Shown here piece by piece: positions 34,507 through 46,289 of a DNA stretch of 64,000 nucleotides. Under the pieces are notes generated by a model, which worked only from the letters and a program-made list of their open reading frames with translations, was not told the origin of the DNA and ran no database searches. This DNA comes from Cryptomeria japonica. Taxonomy: Eukaryota; Streptophyta; Pinopsida; Cupressales; Cupressaceae. The first letter of the stretch is position 1, and every line of letters begins with the position of its first letter. The position numbers and the translations under genes were made by a program. The stretch is from contig NC_081406.1 of the NCBI RefSeq assembly GCF_030272615.1, positions 164,223,521-164,287,520 of the forward strand, read 5' to 3'.

Positions 34507-37500
34507 ATGTCTACTAATTATTTCAGGAAGGACAGTCCTAAACTTGATGGAACCAACTATGGGATATGGAAGATCAGGATGGAGACACATCTGAATTGCA
34601 TTGGTAAAGACATCTGGGAAGTTACAAAGAATGGTTATACTGCTGCTATAGCTGGTCAGACTGCTCCAACTACCTTAGCTAAAGATGAAGAGAATGATTG
34701 CAAAGAAAGAGAAGCACTTTTGAGCACATTATCAGATCAACAAATCATGGGATTATCAGATAGGTCTACTACTAAAGATATTTGGGATCATTTGGAAACA
34801 CTGAATGAAGGAGATTCCATAGTCAAGATTGCAAAACTTGAAAGCTTCCGAGTCAGGTATGAACATCTGAAAATGGAAGAAGATGAAAGGATTTCTACTT
34901 TTATGGAAAGAGTAAATGAAATTGTTTTGGGTATTAAATGTTGTGGAGGAACCTTGAGTGAGGATGAAATTGTTTCAAAAATCTTAAGAGGATTGCCACC
35001 GGCATATAAAATGAAGGTCATTGCTATAAATGAGTTGAGAACAATGCCTAATACATCAGTAACTAGGGATACATTGATTAGAAAACTTTCAGCTTTTGAA
35101 ACTGAGGAATTTGGTCCTGTTGCTACTATAAAGACAAATTTAGCCTTTAAAGCATCAACATCATCTGCTCCATCATTTGACAAATCAGACTAGAAAGCCT
35201 TTTATGCAAGAGAACTTGAAGAAACTAGGAAGGAGAATGAAAAGCTTGAAGAACTTGAAGCACTATTTGCAAGGAAAATGCCAAAAGGTCCAGTTGGAAG
35301 TAAGTATGAAGGTAAAGCACCCTTTAAATGTTTTAACTGCAATAAGATTGGTTATATGGCTTCGAGATGCCCTGATAGACATGCTAGACTAAGAGAAGAA
35401 GCTCGAAGAACATACAAGCCTAATCCTAAATATCAAAGATACAAATTTAAGAAGAACAAAGACAAATCTTGTTACATTGCTGATGAAGGTGTGACTGATG
35501 GTTCTGATGAGGATCTGTCAGACAATGGATGGGTTTTTGTTGCTATAACAGAAGATCAACCGGCACCTACTAATCAACCAGTAGAACAAGCCCTAGTAGC
35601 TAAAGTTGAAGTAAAGGATGAATGGATCATTGACTCAGGATGCTCACATCATATGACAGGAGATAAAGGTAAATTCTTAAACTTTCAAGAATACAATGGA
35701 GGTTTAGTAAGATTTGGAGATGACAAAGCCAGTTCAATCAAAGGTAAGGGTACAATATCTCTTGATGGTAAGCATAACACTGACAATGTCTACTATGTTG
35801 AAGGATTAAAGCATAATCTTTTAAGTGTTGGTCAATTAGTTGAGAAGGGATTTCAGTTACAATTTAAAAATGGAAAATTCCAAATCATGAATAGATCTGG
35901 TTTGGAAATTGCAATCGGTAATCAGACTAGAGGTAATATCTTTCATTTGAACAACAGTGAAAAGGCATGCTTGATTGCACATATAGATGAAAGTTGGTTA
36001 TGGCATAAGAGACTATGTCATGTAAACTTTGATTGCATGGTAAAAATTAGTACTTCTAAGGCAGTTAGAGATCTACCTAAAATTGTGAAACCTCAGAATA
36101 CAATTTGTAAGGAATGCCAATTTGGAAAACAAGTTAGAGCTAGTTTCAAAAGTATTTCAGAAAAATCCAATAATGCTCTTGATTTGATTCACATTGATTT
36201 ATGTGGTCCAGCTAGAACTAAAAGCTTACAAGGTGATAGATATTTCATGCTAATTATTGATGATTATTCTAGAATGTGTTGGGTTACTTTTCTCAGAGAA
36301 AAATCATAAGCACTTGGAAAGTTCAAACTGTTCAAAGCAATGGTTGAAAATGAAACCGGTAAGAAAATCAAATGTTTAAGATCAGATCAAGGAAGAGAAT
36401 TCACATCTAAGGACTTTAATACATTCTGTGAAGTGAATGGAATCAAAAGATAGTTATCAGCACCTCGGACACCACAACAGAATGGAGTTGTTGAAAGGAA
36501 AAACAAAACTATCTTGGATGTAGCAAGAAGCATGTTATCTGAAGAAAATTTACCACATGTGTATTGGAGAGAAGCAGTTAGCACTGCTGTCTATACATTC
36601 AACAAAGTTCACATCAAAGGTGAAACCAGTAAGACCCCTCATGAACTATGGTTTGGTAATACTCCTACTCTTAAGTATTTCAGAAGAGATGAGTATATTG
36701 GCAAATTTGATCCTAGAAGTGATGAAGGAATATTTCTTGGTTATTCATCTAAGAGCAAGGCATATAGATGTTTTAATAAGAGATTGCATAAAATTGTTGA
36801 GAGTACAAATGTAAAGATTGATGAACAATTCAGAGGAACTTAAAGGTATATAGACTCTGAACCGGCAATAGAAATTGTGATAAATGAACCTACACTAAAT
36901 CCACCGGTAGAGAATGAAGATCCAGTTACCCTGGTACCATCAGAGGATTCCACAGTGATTGAAGAACAACAACACACTAAGACACCCTGGTATGTAAGAT
37001 TGAATCATTCTGAAGATCAGATAATTGGAAACAAATTTAAAGGAGTTATGACAAGAGGAAGATTGGCAAATTAAGACGTATGTCTTATTTCTCAAATTGA
37101 ACCATCATCTGTTAATGAGGCATGTGAAGATAAATCTTGGATTAAAGCTATGGAAGAAGAATTAGGACAAATTGAGAAAAATAATACTTCGACATTATTT
37201 CCCTGACCTAAAGATAAAAATGTAATTGGAACCAAATGGGTATTTAGAAACAAACTTAATGAAGATGGTAAGGTTGTCAGAAATAAAGAAAGATTAGTGT
37301 GTAAGGGATATTCTTAGAAAGAAGGAGTTGATTACAATGAAACCTTTGCACCGATAGCTAGAATTGAGGCAGTCAGATTATTCTTGGCTTTTGTAGCTCA
37401 CAAGAACTACAAAGTTTATCAAATGGATATTAAATGTGCATTCTTGAATGGAGATCTTGAACAGGAAGTCTATATTGAACAACCTGATGGATTTTCTTTG

Positions 37501-38587
37501 ACATATGAAAATGATATGGTTTGCAGGTTAAGAAAAGCTCTGTATGGATTGAAACAAGCCCCAAGAGCTTGGTATGCAAGGTTGGATAAGTATCTTTTAA
37601 AGATTGGTTTTACTAAAGGAAATGCAGACAACAATTTATATTATAAAATAACTAATGATGACATCTTGATTATAGAAGTATTTGTTGATGATATAATCTT
37701 TGGAGGAGAAGATGGATTATGTAAGGAATTTTCTATTAAAATGCAGTAAGAATTTTGAAATGTCTATGATTGGAGAAATAAAATTCTTTTTAGGATTGCA
37801 GATTTCACAGACTGATAAAGGTATATTTTTGAGTCAATCCAAGTACTTGAAAGAATTGCTCAAGAAATTTGGGATGGAGAACTCTAAACCGGTAAGCACA
37901 CCTATGACCACAAATGACAAATTATCTCAAAGGGATGAATCTACACCTGTTAATCCAACTAGATACAAATCTATGATAGGAGGTTTACTGTATTTGACAC
38001 AAACCAGGCCTGATATTATGAATGCAGTATGTATTGTTTCTATATTTCAAATTAATCCTAAGGAAAATCATGAATCAACAGTAAAAAGGATTTTCCGGTA
38101 CTTACAAGGCACTACAAATCTTGGATTATGGTATCCTAGAGATGAAAATTTTGATCTATGTGCATACACAGATGCAAATTGGGCAGGAGATGTGGATGAT
38201 AGAAAAAACACCACTGGAGGAGCATTCTTTCTTGGAAAGAGATTAGTTTCTTGGTTGAGTAAGAAACAGAGTTTTACATCTTTATCAACAACAAAATCAG
38301 AATATGTTGCAGCAGCAACTAACTGTACACAGGTACTATGGCTTAAGCAAATGTTTAAAGACATAAAGGTAAAATGCAAGGAACCTATTACTATATATTG
38401 TGATAACACTACAACAATTGATATATCTAAGAATCCGGTATTACATTCTAAAATAAGACATGTTTCTATCAAACTAAATTTTCTAAGGGAAAAAGTTGAA
38501 GAAAAAGAGATAAAATTGGTTTATGTGAATACTAAAGAACAACTTGCAGATATTTTCACAAAACCTTTGCCTAAGGAGACTTTTTAA
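34507..38587 (+). pseudogene. gag-pol: Gag-Pol polyprotein of copia element A, decayed
   Basis: From ATG 34507: Gag N-terminus (KLDGTNYGIWKIRMETHL, DUF4219/UBN2 type), zinc knuckle CFNCNKIGYMASRC whose His is Tyr (codon 35353-35355), protease DSGCSHHMTG, pre-integrase WHKRLCHVNFD and CKECQFGKQ, integrase (HIDLCGP, RSDQGREF with Gly to Arg, NGVVERKN), RT with YQMDIKCAFLNG, ALYGLKQAPRAW and FVDDIIFGG, and RNase H (AYTDANWAGDVDD, YCDNTTTID, ADIFTKPLP). In-frame stops lie at 35191, 36307, 36452, 36841, 37072, 37207 and 37316. A one-base insertion near 37752 shifts the frame for the RT end and RNase H. A 27 bp deletion near 36680 removes nine integrase residues. Copy E shows the sense codon at most of these sites. 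Confidence 0.93.
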
Positions 38588-38997
38588 TATCTCAGAGATC
38601 AGCTTGGAGTCATACCACCACTGATAGAGACTTAGATAGTTAATGATTGTCATCAACCGACATAATTGAAAGACAAATCTTTTACTCCAGTCTTTGATGA
38701 GGAAGCTACTTCTCAGGGGGAGTAGTTGGTATATTGAATTGATTGGTATTTTGTATATGAACTTTGGCATTTGATGTCAAAGGGGGAGAGATATCTATAG
38801 AAAAACACATTATCCTTTGAGGAGAGATTGATAGAGAGATTGGTATTGAAAATAAAACTTTGGACAAACACATGTTGCTCCCAGGGGAAGAGATTGTTGT
38901 TTAGGAGAGATTGTTTGTTTTTGGTATTTGGCATTTCTATTTTGGCACTTTGATGGTTTTTCCATCTTGTGTTGCCATCAATGCCAAAGGGGGAGAT
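38588..38997 (+). promoter_or_regulatory. Purine-tract array and polypurine tract, element A
   Basis: Non-coding. CTCAGGGGGAGTAG (about 38714), CAAAGGGGGAGAGATAT (about 38778), CCAGGGGAAGAGATT (about 38880) and finally ATGCCAAAGGGGGAGAT (38981-38997) against the 3' LTR. The last primes plus-strand synthesis. The others repeat its core, as described for Sirevirus copia elements. Confidence 0.75.
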
Positions 38998-40064
38998 TGT
39001 TGGTATTTTGGTATGGTTTTGTCATTGATGTCAACACCTACTAAAACAATAGCACTTTGGAGATCCAACAACATTCACTGACAAGCAAGTAACTATTGCA
39101 CAATTACTAGTATATGGTTCACCGACAGGATATAATGATCATCGACACTTGGACTAATATGGAAGACACTTGGTAATGTCGAATACATCATGTGGACACT
39201 TTGTTTTGAAGAATTAATCATTGCTATATTCATATTTGCATATTTGCTTTTACCGACAAATAGGTCCAAGGTTACCTAGGGTTACACCGATAGGTTTATC
39301 TTTTCCAGATCAGTATGGCATGCTATGGAGATGATTTATTATTGTTGTAAATGCATTAAGCTGACATGTTCAATCGGTTATTGCATCAGATATTATATTG
39401 TTTGTAAAATGTTTTTATTGTAATATCTTGTAGAGCCGACCTACTAAAATTGGTCTTAGGTTATGATATAAATGTAAGATCTTATTTGTAAGATCGAATG
39501 TGGAATGTGAAGAAGAATTGTGAGAAGGTATATGCGAGATTAAGCAGAGGTATACATGAAGACATCATTTGAAGGTGAAGCTAGGTTTTTGCAGAAGCAT
39601 ATCAACATTACACCAGTACTGAATCCAGCATATGAAGATGCTATTTTGTACAGTACATTCTTATTGGATTTAACCATCCAAGTGTAGTCAGTGTGACTCC
39701 CATTTTGTGATTGGGCAATTAGCTCTAGGTTGTTGGCCTTTCTGCATGTGCAGATCCCATTTATGCACACTTACTATCTGCAGTAGTATCATCTGATTGT
39801 GGGTAAGGTTTCCCACCGTGGTTTTTCCCCTTACAGGGTTTCCACGTACAAATATTGGTGTTATGTGTTGTGGATGAATTTATATTTATGTTTCATGCAT
39901 TAATCTTTACCGGTATAGCAATTTACTATTAACACTGTCTACCGGCATACTTAACTAGTTTACCGATATTAAGCATTAAGTTGGTTAAATGGTTTTGGTT
40001 TAAATTTATTAGACAACTGATTCACCCCCCCCACCCCCCTCTCAGTTGTCTCTGGGACCTAACA
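38998..40064 (+). repeat. Element A 3' LTR
   Basis: Same ends as the 5' LTR. The C-run is longer and split (CACCCCCCCCACCCCCCTCT). Confidence 0.93.
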
Positions 40065-40069
40065 CTAGT

Positions 40070-40239
40070 GCAATGTGATGTGTCCTTTTGTATGCTTACA
40101 TTGCATTGTCTTGATTTATCTTACCAATAGGTCCACTAGGTATTAGGATGTTAACCGGTACAAATACTTAGAAGATTAAGGGATAAGAAATTGGAAACCA
40201 CTGATTCACACCCCTCTTAGTGGTATCTTGTGTCCAACA
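40070..40239 (+). repeat. Element B 5' LTR, piece 4
   Basis: Aligns with about 46038-46208 (TTACCAATAGG.CCACTAGGT; AGTGGTATCTTGTGTCCAACA). Confidence 0.92.
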
Positions 40240-40241
40240 AT

Positions 40242-40253
40242 TGGTATCAGAGC
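40242..40253 (+). other. Primer-binding site of element B
   Basis: TGGTATCAGAGC, two bases after the end of the 5' LTR. Confidence 0.92.
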
Positions 40254-40312
40254 CTAGGTTCCCAGTTAGATAAGCTTTCTCCAGCTTGGGTAGATTCTAG
40301 TATTAGTACACA

Positions 40313-41966
40313 ATGGTTAAGTTTGAGTCAATGCCAACTCTGGTGTTAAATGGGTCTAACTATTCCATTTGGTGTTGCAGAATGGGAGTCTACCTATCCT
40401 CATTAAGGTATGATGTCTGGATGTCTATTGTAAATGGTCTCCCTAGTCATGTCAGTCCTCCCACCAGTTCAAAAGCAGAAAGAAGATACTGGTGTAATGA
40501 TGAAGCAATGAAGATTATACTCTATGGGCTCTCAGATGATATTTCCTCACAGGTGGATAGATGCAAATCGACAAAAAGCCTATGATATAGATTGAAGAAA
40601 CTCTATGGAAATGAGCCTACAACTGCAGGGTTAGTTTGTGAAAGTAATAAGAATGATTGTGCAGATGAGAGAGGAAGTTTTGTTAGTAGCTACAATAGTT
40701 TTGGTGATGAGGAAACTCATCTCTTTATGGCCCAAGAGACAGAATGTGAGATGCACACATCTCAAAGTGATAGTGCAGTTGAATCTCATCGACAAGATCT
40801 GTTTGGGAGTTAAGAAGAAGAAGAAGCTGAAGTATATCTTGAAGGAGAACTTGTAAGAGCACTTGAGGAACTTAGCAGAGTAAGAACATAATACATGTTG
40901 TTCAAGAATGCTTCTATAGTGGAACAAAACTGATTGGTCAATAGTCTTCAAGAGTCAGAGTTAGCTATTGCTAATCTGAAAACACAAGTGGATGATGCTA
41001 AGAAGGGGAATGTGGAATCCAAATCTGACTTGGAAACCAAGACATGAAGATGCAAAGATTTAGCATCAGAGCTAGAGGCCAAGGACAAGAAATGTCAAGA
41101 TCTAATTAGTGAAGTGGAGGAACTCAGGAAAGACCTCAAGAAGTGTCAGAATGAGCTCATGGTGAGGATCTGGTATGATGGTAGTACTAATGTCTTGGCA
41201 AAAATGTTGAGTCAACAGAGACACTCCAAGGATACTGGAGGATTAGGATTTGATACTGGTGAATTCTTCACAAGCAAGGATATCCCCTGCAAAGATATTC
41301 AATTTGTCTCCTCAAGTGGAAATGGCAAGGATCAGACCTTCATAGTCAGAAATGCTCTAATGATAAAGGTTGACCTAACTACAACTGGTGAATACATGAA
41401 GAAGAAGACCATTACTACAAGGAGGAATAATGTAGATCCCAAAGGAAAAAGGGAAGATGGGAGAAGGCAGCTTCATTGGAAGGAAAAACATGAGAAGACA
41501 ACAAAGAAGACCTACTACTAGTAGAAGACAAGGAAATTTTGCCACTACTAAGTCAAGGCAAGTTTGGGAAAAGAAGGGATCAGATGGAAGAGTTGTAGAG
41601 CATAGATGATCCAAGATCCACCCCCATAGAAGAAGAAATGGAGAAACTAAACCGGTAAGATCTCCTCATGCATTGCAGAATAAATTTGTAAGTCACATGC
41701 CATCCTATACCGATTACTGCTTCTCTTCCAAAGAGTATGGTCATAGGGAAGATGAATGCATAAAGAGGTCTAGAAATAATAATGTATTCTATCCAAGAAG
41801 TAATGCATATGGCCATAGTATGTTAGGATGTAGGAACATGCATAGATCTACTCCTATGCATAATAAGAAGAGTCCATTTGTTGCTACAAGAAATGTAAAC
41901 TATGTATGTTATAACTGCAATGGACTTGGCCATAGATGTCATGAATGTAGAAGCAGGAAAGTTTAG
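40313..41966 (+). pseudogene. gag: Gag of element B (copia, Sirevirus-like), decayed
   Basis: ATG 40313 opens LVLNGSNYSIWCCRMGVYL and YDVWMSIVNG, the N-terminal copia Gag core. The same frame continues past stops (40583, 40811 and others) through a charged coiled-coil stretch (about 40900-41160) to LAKMLSQQRHSKDTGGLGF (about 41190-41250), a motif comparable to that in C Gag. After a frameshift between 41521 and 41673 come degenerate knuckles and one intact CCHC, CYNCNGLGHRCHEC (about 41908). The protein would package element RNA. No polymerase follows in 42000-43667, so the element is Gag-only. Lys-rich basic regions surround the knuckles. Confidence 0.75.
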
Positions 41967-43667
41967 TCATATGACAACCAGCATAGAAACTATGCTCAAC
42001 ATGGAAATGGATATGAGCATATGAGAGACAAAGACCTACATGGAACCAAAGGAGAAATGTCCTTGTAGGATCAAGAGGACCACTGGTTTTGGTAGCTGAT
42101 TACAATTGCATAATCAAAAGAAGAGGTGTAAACTAGTTTAATAGGAGATCCCTCATTTAATCCTATGGCATGGATGTTGTGTGCTATCACAACAATGTTT
42201 GTAGAGCAAGGGAAAATAAGCAGAAGAAAGTCAACACAGCTCCAAAGGCTGCAAGTGAGAAAGTGAGTGAAACCAAGAAGGTTTGGAGGAAGAAATAAGA
42301 GATTATGACCATGGATCAACACTGTACATTCAATGCAAAGGTGATATCTCCTAAGGCTTAAAGGAGATGTAGGATCTTAGGGGAGTCTCTTATTGATCAC
42401 ATAATTCACCCTCTTTCTTGAAAAGGACAAAGGAGATAAGAGGTTGCTACCAGTAAGAAGGAAAAGTTGAGATAGGAGGTTGAGTGATTTTTTCCCTTGA
42501 CTACACACTCATACCTATGTCTAACAACTGGTATCTTGACACAAGAAGATGAAGGATGATGGACAGGGTGTCCCACTGGAGACATTGGACTGGGGTATGA
42601 AACCGGTATGCGCAGTATGTTACCGGTATGTATACTAACTGATAGTGTAGGTTATGTAAGACAATGATGTCCAGGATCATTGCATTAGCCCCGATATCAG
42701 GGAATGAGGAGTTTATGTCTCAGGTGGTGTTGATGAAGATCTAAATGACATATGTTGGCCTGGTTGTTGATTATGTATGCATACACCCTTTGTGGGCTAA
42801 CTGGTTTGATTTTTGGCGTTATGATGATATTGTATGGCATTGTGTACACCTAGGATCATGTCATATGCTGTGGTGGAAATTGTGGAAATGATAGATTGTT
42901 AGATTGATCACATATGCACAGGTCAATCGGTGTATGGTGAAGATTGAAGCTCCAGTTTTGGACCTGACCGACAATGTGGACCTGAGATGCATGACTCAGG
43001 GGGAGTTGACAAACATGTTTTCTGACTAATTATCAGACTTGCTAGACACAGAGGGTGTGCAAGTGTCCATGGCTGTATCAGTATGTTTGTGTCTTTGGAG
43101 GTATCCAAGATTGTGAGATATTTTAATGCATATTCAATTGAAATCACAACTAGATCATTGGGAGTGTCACTTGCTAAGAAGGAGAGTTACCTACATAAGA
43201 GAACATGTATTTGGTATCAGAAGAGATACAATTGGTATCAGTGTTAGCTCCAACACTTGGTATCAATAATTTGAGGTCCAGAATGGCTTTTTCATATCAA
43301 GGGAAGATGATGCAGTTTGACTAGCAGGTATGTTGTATTCACTAATACATGGACCTTCAATTGGTTTCAGTCTTGCATATGCATTAGGGTTCCAATTTTC
43401 ATATACACTTGGTTCCTAAGCAATTGGTGTCAGTTGATGGTTGAGCCCTCCATCTCAAAAGTTGTGTCTTGAGAGGATGCAAAGTATTAAGGTTAAAGGA
43501 GAAGATGCATTCGGTGGAGAAAAAGGGGAGAAAAGTATTAGTGCCTCATAGACACAAGGAGAAGAGAAACCCTGTTAGTGCCCTTTGCCATTGTTGTCAA
43601 AGGGGGAGAAATAATCTATAGTATGTTGGATACTACATGTGTTGACATTAATGCCAAAGGGGGAGAT
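41967..43667 (+). other. Non-coding internal region of element B with purine tracts
   Basis: No protease, integrase, RT or RNase H motif in any frame that I can see. Purine blocks near 42996 (CTCAGGGGGAGTTGA), 43598 (CAAAGGGGGAGAAATAATC) and 43651-43667 (polypurine tract ATGCCAAAGGGGGAGAT) precede the 3' LTR. Confidence 0.65.
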
Positions 43668-46208
43668 TGTTGGCATTGTATTGTCATTGATGTCAACCGA
43701 TACAACAGATTACCAGTATAGTTGTCACCGGTATTGCATGTTACCGGTAGATCAGGATAACCGGTATGGGAGAATAGTTAACATGTTGTCTTTAATGTCA
43801 ACCAGATTTGTGATATCATTGATGATCACCGGTACACAAGTCAGTGTGGACTTGTGTTAAAGACAAGTATTGGAGATCAGCGTGGTATGATGTTTTCTGC
43901 AAGAGCGCAAGGTTGTTGGTTGTTGATTGTGATTAAGAGGGGGAATGTTACCAAGAATCACATCAACATTAGAGGTGAAGCATGTGCAAGCCACCATTAT
44001 GAGTTGGATGTCACATAGATGGACTCCCACTAGATGAATAAAATATTGATAGAGAATGTGTTCCTTCAGTAAGCAAAGATGACATATGGGAAAGCTACCA
44101 GGTCATATGTCAAGTTGAAGATGCATCTACTCCTCAGAGATGTCACATTAATACTAGTAGGTGACATAGATCCACTCCCACAAGATAGTGTAACTTATCT
44201 CACCATATGCATGGAATGCATCATATCCCTTTGAGAAAAGGAAGTCAAAGGAAGCAAATGAAGGAGATTGTATGCATAGAATGGATGACAAATGTGAATG
44301 ATAAGGAATCCTCCTAACCTTAAGATCAGAGATGTGTACCAGATCTACAAAGGTAGTTGCCGGTACAGAGAAGGAAGGATATGTTTTCCATCTTGGCAAA
44401 CCAGTTAAGAGGAGGACCGGTCAAATGATGAAAGAAGGTAAAGTTGGAACAATTGTGGATAGAGGACATTGCTGAATTGAAGATGGAGTTTGTTGAAGTT
44501 TGATGACATGGTGTCATCAAGGTGGTTACCGGTGAGTATGTCCATTGGTAAAGCTGACAAGGTATAGAGGTGGTAGGTTCTCATCTGATGAAGATGTGCA
44601 TGAGGTGTTTTGGAAAGAGTGATGACTAGTGAAGGTCTTCTACCCAAAGAGAAGAAAAGTGCAATGTTGAAGACAAACCGGTTAGGGTATAACCGACAGG
44701 GTTTGTGAATCGGTAGATGAACCCAGTTATGGGGTTGGTCGGTGATCCTATTCAGATTGACATAGATGACCTGGAAAAGGTGGATGCTGACAAATGGGCC
44801 ATGTGAAGGTGAAGTGGTATACATGCACAGGTCGGTGAATTTTTTTGGTTAGGTCATTGGTGACTAGTCCAACATTTAATGGTGACTGCGAAGCTCAAGG
44901 AGGAAAAGAAGAGGTTTGTGGCTCAAGATCAAACAGACAAAAGAGATCCAGGATAGGCTTATTGAGCATATTGAAGTAGGTGAAGGAAACCACCAAACCT
45001 TTCTTGGTGATCGACCAAGAGATCAACAAACATATTAATGCAGATTGATAGATATAGAAGGCATGTTCTGGAAGGCATGATAATAGTGCTGCTGATTGAT
45101 GAGTTACAGATCATCAATCAAGGAGATGAGATCCGATCATATCTAATTATGTTATGGTGGTTGAAGAAGAAACCCTAAGGTGTGGAGTTTGAACTAAAGA
45201 TTTGGTGGGAAAACTCATGTATATGTATGCAAGCCAAAGATAGGAATGTGATTGTTGCTGCTAGATGAGAGAGTGAAGAAGTGAAGAGAATCATTTTCAG
45301 TCAAGTGCTCAACATTGATCAGAGAAGAGACTGAGTGAGTGAGAGAATCAAGTTGAAGAGTTCAACCAATGAGAGTGAGGCAACCGGTGGAAGGGTTTAG
45401 CAGAGGTTTAACCGGTAAGGCCAGAGTAACCGGTAAATTGCAAAAGTGCAGTAGTGAAGATAATCAGCAGTGTTAGAACCCGTACAAAGGTAGCTCAAGG
45501 TGAAGTATCTATGTGCGAGAGTGGTAGAGAGGATTCAACAAGCATAGAAGAGATCATGGATAAACTGGTAAGCTGAGCAACCACCAGTCAAGTGCAAAGT
45601 CTATCAGATAAACAAGTGGTAGAGGCTGAGTTTGCAAGAGAGAAATAGAGACACAAGGTGGAAGCAGTGATGAGACTGAGTGAGAATAGACATAAAATAA
45701 AGTAGAAGGTAATCGGTAGAGAAGAGTAAAGCGGTAGAGATATTATTCATAAGTGGTTGCAGAAATAATTTGTAACCAGGCTATTACTTTTCTTATGATA
45801 TCATGTATTGTGGTCAATGAGTTGGTGCTTGGTGTAGGGGTTGTAGCTCCTTTGGGTTGGTGCCTATAAACAACAGGGGTTGGTGCCCATAAACTATCAG
45901 GGGTTGGTGCTCCTTGGGTTGGTGCCCTAAAAATTATAATACATTATTTTTACTGTGAGGCTGGATTGGAGCAGTAGACTCCAATAATATTTCTCATCGA
46001 GGTTTTTCCCATCTTGGGTTTTCCTCATATATACTGGTGTTATGTGATGTACCCTTGTGTATGCTTGCATTGCATTATCTTAATTTATCTTACCAATAGG
46101 CCCACTAGGTATTAGGATGTTAACCGGTACACATATGTATAAGATTAAGAGATAAGAAATTGGAAACCACTGATTCAACCCCCTGTCAGTGGTATCTTGT
46201 GTCCAACA
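43668..46208 (+). repeat. Element B 3' LTR, uninterrupted (2.54 kb)
   Basis: TGTTGGCATTG...GTGTCCAACA. It serves as the empty-site reference for the insertions of C, D and A in the 5' LTR. It is rich in ACCGGT, for example 43727-43732. Confidence 0.94.
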
Positions 46209-46289
46209 ATGCTTTCCATCTCTCCAAGCTAGATGGCGAAATGGAGGCACTCCCAGTCAATGGGATTCACCTTAAGCATTTCTTTTGAG
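46209..46289 (+). pseudogene. Integrase C-terminal end of element G
   Basis: Reads AFHLSKLDGEMEALPVNGIH followed by LKHFF and a stop, completing the integrase interrupted at 16585 in the matching frame. This is the usual chromo-less gypsy integrase tail. Confidence 0.85.

Larger units (their letters stand above)
33385..40069 (+). mobile_element. Element A: copia retrotransposon nested in B
   Basis: Spans 33390-40064 with a perfect target duplication CTAGT (33385-33389, 40065-40069). The uninterrupted B LTR reads ATATATACTGGTGTTATGTGAT here. LTRs are 33390-34449 and 38998-40064. It has an iMet primer site, a full-order copia Gag-Pol and a polypurine tract. In the first 205 or so aligned bases I count about 12 LTR differences, mostly transitions, so it is not recent. 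It belongs to the same family as E. Confidence 0.95.
16582..46210 (+). mobile_element. Element B: non-autonomous copia-type element with 2.5 kb LTRs
   Basis: The 3' LTR is intact (43668-46208, TGTTGG...CCAACA). The 5' LTR is the same sequence in four pieces (16586-17119, 23981-24120, 31630-33389, 40070-40239) separated by C, D and A. An iMet primer site (40242-40253) follows, then a Gag-only internal region of 3.4 kb. There is no protease, integrase, RT or RNase H trace, so it depended on another element. B sits in the integrase of G: KKHN before and AFHLSKLDGE after join in frame. ACAAT is present at both junctions (16582-16586 and 46206-46210) but overlaps the LTR ends, so the true duplication is uncertain. 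Confidence 0.9.
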
